Assembly: GCF_902489365.1 (NCBI RefSeq)
Contig: NZ_CABTZR010000089.1
Coordinates: 1-8,243, forward strand
Reading direction: 5' to 3'
DNA from: an uncultured Corynebacterium sp.
Lineage (GTDB): Bacteria > Actinomycetota > Actinomycetes > Mycobacteriales > Mycobacteriaceae
Length of the DNA: 8,243 nt
Shown here: positions 6,213 through 8,243 of the stretch, in pieces
Position numbering within the stretch: position 1 is the stretch's first letter
Layout: each line of letters starts with the position of its first letter
Made by a program: the position numbers and the translations under genes
Notes under the pieces: model-generated
Told to the model about the DNA's origin: nothing
Database searches by the model: none
Seen by the model: the letters and a program-made list of their open reading frames with translations, nothing else

Positions 6213-8006
6213 CTAGGAAATCGTGGCGATCACCGCACCCGGTTCCAGCCTCGAGCCTTCCTTCGCCACACGGCTTAGCTTGCCCGAGGACGAGGCCTTG
6301 ACCGCGGATTCCATCTTCATCGCCTCGATCGTGGCGATGGCCTGGCCTTCTTCGACGGTCTCGCCGTCTTCTACGTTCCATGCCACGAGGTTGGCCTCGT
6401 AGGGGCAGGTCACCTCGTTGCCGCTGCCGCTGGCCCCAGAGGCCGCGCTTGCCGACGTCCCCTTCACCGGCCCCTGCGACAACAGCTCCGCGGGGAAGCC
6501 CACGCTGACCAGCTTGCCGTCGATTTCCAGCGCAACGCGGGTGCGCTGCGCGTAGATGGCCTCGACAGGCACGGTAGTGCTCGTGGCTTCTGCGGAGGGG
6601 CGGTAGTTGTGGTCGAGCCAGTCGGTGTAGATGCCGGCTGCGGCATCGGCGTCGCCGTGGTCCACGAGGACCTGAGAGGAGACCATATCGCGGTGGAAGG
6701 GCAGGACGGTGCGAACACCCTCGATGTCGAATTCCTGGAGGGCCTGCTGCGCGCGCTTTAGGGCGATCTCGCGGGTCGGGCCCCAGACCAGCAGCTTGGC
6801 CACGAGCGAGTCGTAGTAGGGCGGGACGATGGAGCCGGAGCGCACGCCGGAATCCACGCGGATGCCAGGACCGGTCGGCGGCTCGAAGCGCACGATAGTG
6901 CCGGGGCACGGCGCGAAGCCGTTGAGGATGTCCTCGGCGTTGATGCGAAACTCGAAGGCGTGGCCGTCGGACCTAGGGTCCGACGCGTCTGAAGCGGATG
7001 CTTCAGACGGGGAATCGGAATCGGACGCGCCGGACGCGAAGGAGAGGGGTTCGCCGGAGGCGATGCGGAATTGCTCGGCAATGATGTCCACGCCCGTGAC
7101 CATCTCGGTCACCGGGTGCTCCACCTGCACGCGGGTGTTGACCTCGAGGAAGGAGATCGTGCCATCCTCGGAGACGATGTACTCGACGGTACCGGCACCG
7201 GTGTAGCCCACCTTCGCGCAGATGGCGCGGGCACCTTCGTGGATGCCGGTGCGCTGTTCGTCGGAAAGCGCGGGCGCCGGGGCCTCCTCGATGAGTTTTT
7301 GGAAGCGGCGCTGCGTGGAGCAATCGCGGGTGCCCAGCACGGCGACGTTGCCGTGCGTATCGGCCAGAATCTGCGCCTCCACGTGGCGCGGGTGGGTCAG
7401 GAACTTCTCCACGTAGCATTCCGCGCGCCCGAAGGCCTCCTTGGCCTCGCGGCCGGCGGAGTTGAAGGCGGCTTCGATGTCCTCGAGGTTCTCCACCACC
7501 TTGAGGCCGCGTCCGCCGCCGCCGTAGGCAGCCTTAATCGCGATAGGCAGGCCGTGCTCCTCAGCGAAGGCGCGGGCCTCCTGCCAGTCATCGATGGGGT
7601 CGGAGGTACCCGGTGCCAGCGGGGCACCGACCTCCTCGGCCACGCGGCGCGCGGCAATCTTGTCACCGAGCAGCTCGATGGACTCCGGCGAGGGACCAAT
7701 CCACGTCAGGCCGGCCTCTGCCACGGTGCGGGCGAAGTCGGCGTTCTCCGAAAGGAAGCCATAACCGGGGTGGATGGCGTCTGCGCCGGCGCGCACGGCG
7801 ATATCGAGGAGCGCCGGGATGTTCATGTAGGTATCCGCCGCGGAGTTGCCGGGCAGGGCATAAGCTTCGTCAGCCACCTGGGTGTGCAGGGCGCCGGCAT
7901 CGGCTTCGGAATAAATGGCGATGGAGCGGATGCCCAGGTCACGCGCGGTGCGGGCAATACGGACGGCGATCTCGCCGCGGTTAGCAATAAGGACTGCAGA
8001 GATCAT
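6213..8006 (-). CDS. Biotin carboxylase fused to biotin carboxyl carrier domain
   Basis: This 597-residue protein carboxylates its own biotin using ATP and bicarbonate and hands the carboxyl group to a partner carboxyltransferase. The biotin carboxylase part has IANRGEIA (7-14), HPGYGFLSEN (79-88), K116, K158, the ATP-grasp glycine loop GGGGRG (162-167), and E288, N290, R292 and E296 in FLEVNTRVQVEHP. The carrier domain ends the protein, with biotinyl K564 in EAMKME, after a Ser/Ala/Gly linker near 530-545. General architecture resembles acyl-CoA carboxylase alpha subunits such as C. glutamicum AccBC. Its place between pxpC and a GntR gene, next to ycsG and ycsI, suggests instead a dedicated role beside 5-oxoprolinase. 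Residues 324-347 are a Ser/Asp-rich stretch about 17 residues longer than the usual loop. The start ATG at 8006 has AAAGGA ten bases upstream; the preceding gene stops 24 bp away. Confidence 0.92.
   Translation of the reverse strand: MISAVLIANRGEIAVRIARTARDLGIRSIAIYSEADAGALHTQVADEAYALPGNSAADTYMNIPALLDIAVRAGADAIHPGYGFLSENADFARTVAEAGLTWIGPSPESIELLGDKIAARRVAEEVGAPLAPGTSDPIDDWQEARAFAEEHGLPIAIKAAYGGGGRGLKVVENLEDIEAAFNSAGREAKEAFGRAECYVEKFLTHPRHVEAQILADTHGNVAVLGTRDCSTQRRFQKLIEEAPAPALSDEQRTGIHEGARAICAKVGYTGAGTVEYIVSEDGTISFLEVNTRVQVEHPVTEMVTGVDIIAEQFRIASGEPLSFASGASDSDSPSEASASDASDPRSDGHAFEFRINAEDILNGFAPCPGTIVRFEPPTGPGIRVDSGVRSGSIVPPYYDSLVAKLLVWGPTREIALKRAQQALQEFDIEGVRTVLPFHRDMVSSQVLVDHGDADAAAGIYTDWLDHNYRPSAEATSTTVPVEAIYAQRTRVALEIDGKLVSVGFPAELLSQGPVKGTSASAASGASGSGNEVTCPYEANLVAWNVEDGETVEEGQAIATIEAMKMESAVKASSSGKLSRVAKEGSRLEPGAVIATIS
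6965..7009. repeat. Two abutting perfect hairpins inside the biotin carboxylase gene
   Basis: Hairpin one pairs CGTCGGACC (6965-6973) with GGTCCGACG (6977-6985) around TAG. Hairpin two pairs CGTCTGAAGC (6986-6995) with GCTTCAGACG (7000-7009) around GGAT. They abut without a spare base and lie in the stretch encoding the extra Ser/Asp-rich loop (about residues 333-348). Beside them are tandem GGAATC units (7011-7022) and two GGACGCG units (7023-7038). Two contiguous perfect stems in coding sequence, exactly where the protein has extra residues, suggest an inserted palindromic element. Confidence 0.7.
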
Positions 8007-8030
8007 GGGTGGGTGTTCCTTTACTAGTGT

Positions 8031-8243
8031 TTAAGCGAGTTCAAAGCGGACCGTCGCCCCCGGCGGGAGCTGTGCGGCAATATCAATATCTTCTTCAAGG
8101 ACGGTGGCGATGACCGGGTAACCACCGGTCACGGCGTGATCGCGGAGGAAAATCACGGGCTCGCCGCTCGGCGGTACCTGGACCGATCCGGCGACCATGC
8201 CCTCCGAGGGCAGCTCGCCCTCGCGGGCGCGACCCAAAGACAC
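8031..8243 (-). CDS. pxpC: 5-oxoprolinase subunit C / KipA family carboxyltransferase, C-terminal fragment
   Basis: The last 71 codons of the gene (including the stop) are present; the frame is open to the right edge and the true start lies outside, so the GTG at the edge is not a supported start. The segment PSEGMVAGSVQVPPSGEP, followed by TGGYPVIATV and a final GATVRFEL, is characteristic of the end of the PxpC/KipA (urea amidolyase-like carboxyltransferase) family, whose members are usually about 300 residues. In PxpABC this subunit works with PxpB and PxpA in ATP-dependent opening of 5-oxoproline to glutamate. B. subtilis KipA was first described as acting with the sporulation-kinase inhibitor KipI. 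It is read before, and in the same direction as, the biotin carboxylase gene 24 bp away, so one operon is expected. The assignment rests on a short C-terminal piece. Confidence 0.82.
   Translation of the reverse strand: MSLGRAREGELPSEGMVAGSVQVPPSGEPVIFLRDHAVTGGYPVIATVLEEDIDIAAQLPPGATVRFELA

Noticed and set aside
6986..7009. Resemblance of CGTCTGAA and its inverted copy to the Neisseria DNA uptake sequence
   Set aside because: Only 8 of the 10 core bases match and all gene content is actinobacterial, so the likeness is taken as chance.
7071..8027. A 318-codon plus-strand open frame opposite the biotin carboxylase gene
   Set aside because: It is an antisense shadow of a well-supported gene, with no family resemblance in its translation.
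1..8243. CRISPR arrays, tRNA or rRNA genes, insertion sequences, phage genes
   Set aside because: None was seen: no regularly spaced repeats, no tRNA-like fold or conserved rRNA stretch, and no transposase or phage-like protein.

Overview
The window looks like chromosomal DNA of a high-GC actinobacterium, most likely a Corynebacterium. The evidence is the codon use, strong protein resemblance to corynebacterial fatty-acid and carboxylase genes, and promoters with recognisable -35 boxes, 17-bp spacers and TANNNT-type -10 boxes. This is judged by eye; no database was searched. Five genes are complete and two run off the window edges.

Bases 1-3105 (minus strand) carry a two-gene beta-oxidation operon. 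A BktB-like 3-ketoacyl-CoA thiolase is followed with no gap by a bifunctional 3-hydroxyacyl-CoA dehydrogenase/enoyl-CoA hydratase, which leaves the window at base 1. Together they cover the hydration, second oxidation and thiolysis steps. The second gene is contaminated: bases 67-96 are the Illumina P7 flow-cell oligonucleotide with its oligo-T tail. This is an assembly artefact that happens to keep the frame open.

Bases 3106-3324 are a divergent control region with a good promoter on each strand. A near-perfect 22-bp palindrome sits on the predicted transcription start of the beta-oxidation operon. Bases 3325-5348 (plus strand) hold two overlapping genes: a YcsG-type NRAMP-fold transporter lacking the family's usual metal-binding residues, and a YcsI/DUF1445 putative hydro-lyase.

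Bases 5349-5590 lie between convergent units and contain a cluster of nested hairpins, the strongest a perfect 14-bp stem that probably ends transcription. Bases 5591-8243 (minus strand) are a tight operon read from the right edge: the C-terminal end of a PxpC/KipA carboxyltransferase, a biotin carboxylase fused to a biotin carrier domain, and a GntR/FCD regulator.

YcsG, YcsI and PxpC/KipA recall the Bacillus subtilis ycsFGI-kipIAR cluster, whose pxpABC genes make the 5-oxoproline (pyroglutamate) hydrolase. The right-hand 5 kb is therefore probably a 5-oxoproline (or related lactam) uptake and use locus, arranged as two convergent transcripts; pxpA and pxpB would be expected beyond the right edge. 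The biotin carboxylase gene has an in-frame Ser/Asp-rich insertion encoded by two abutting perfect DNA hairpins, the most unusual genetic structure here.
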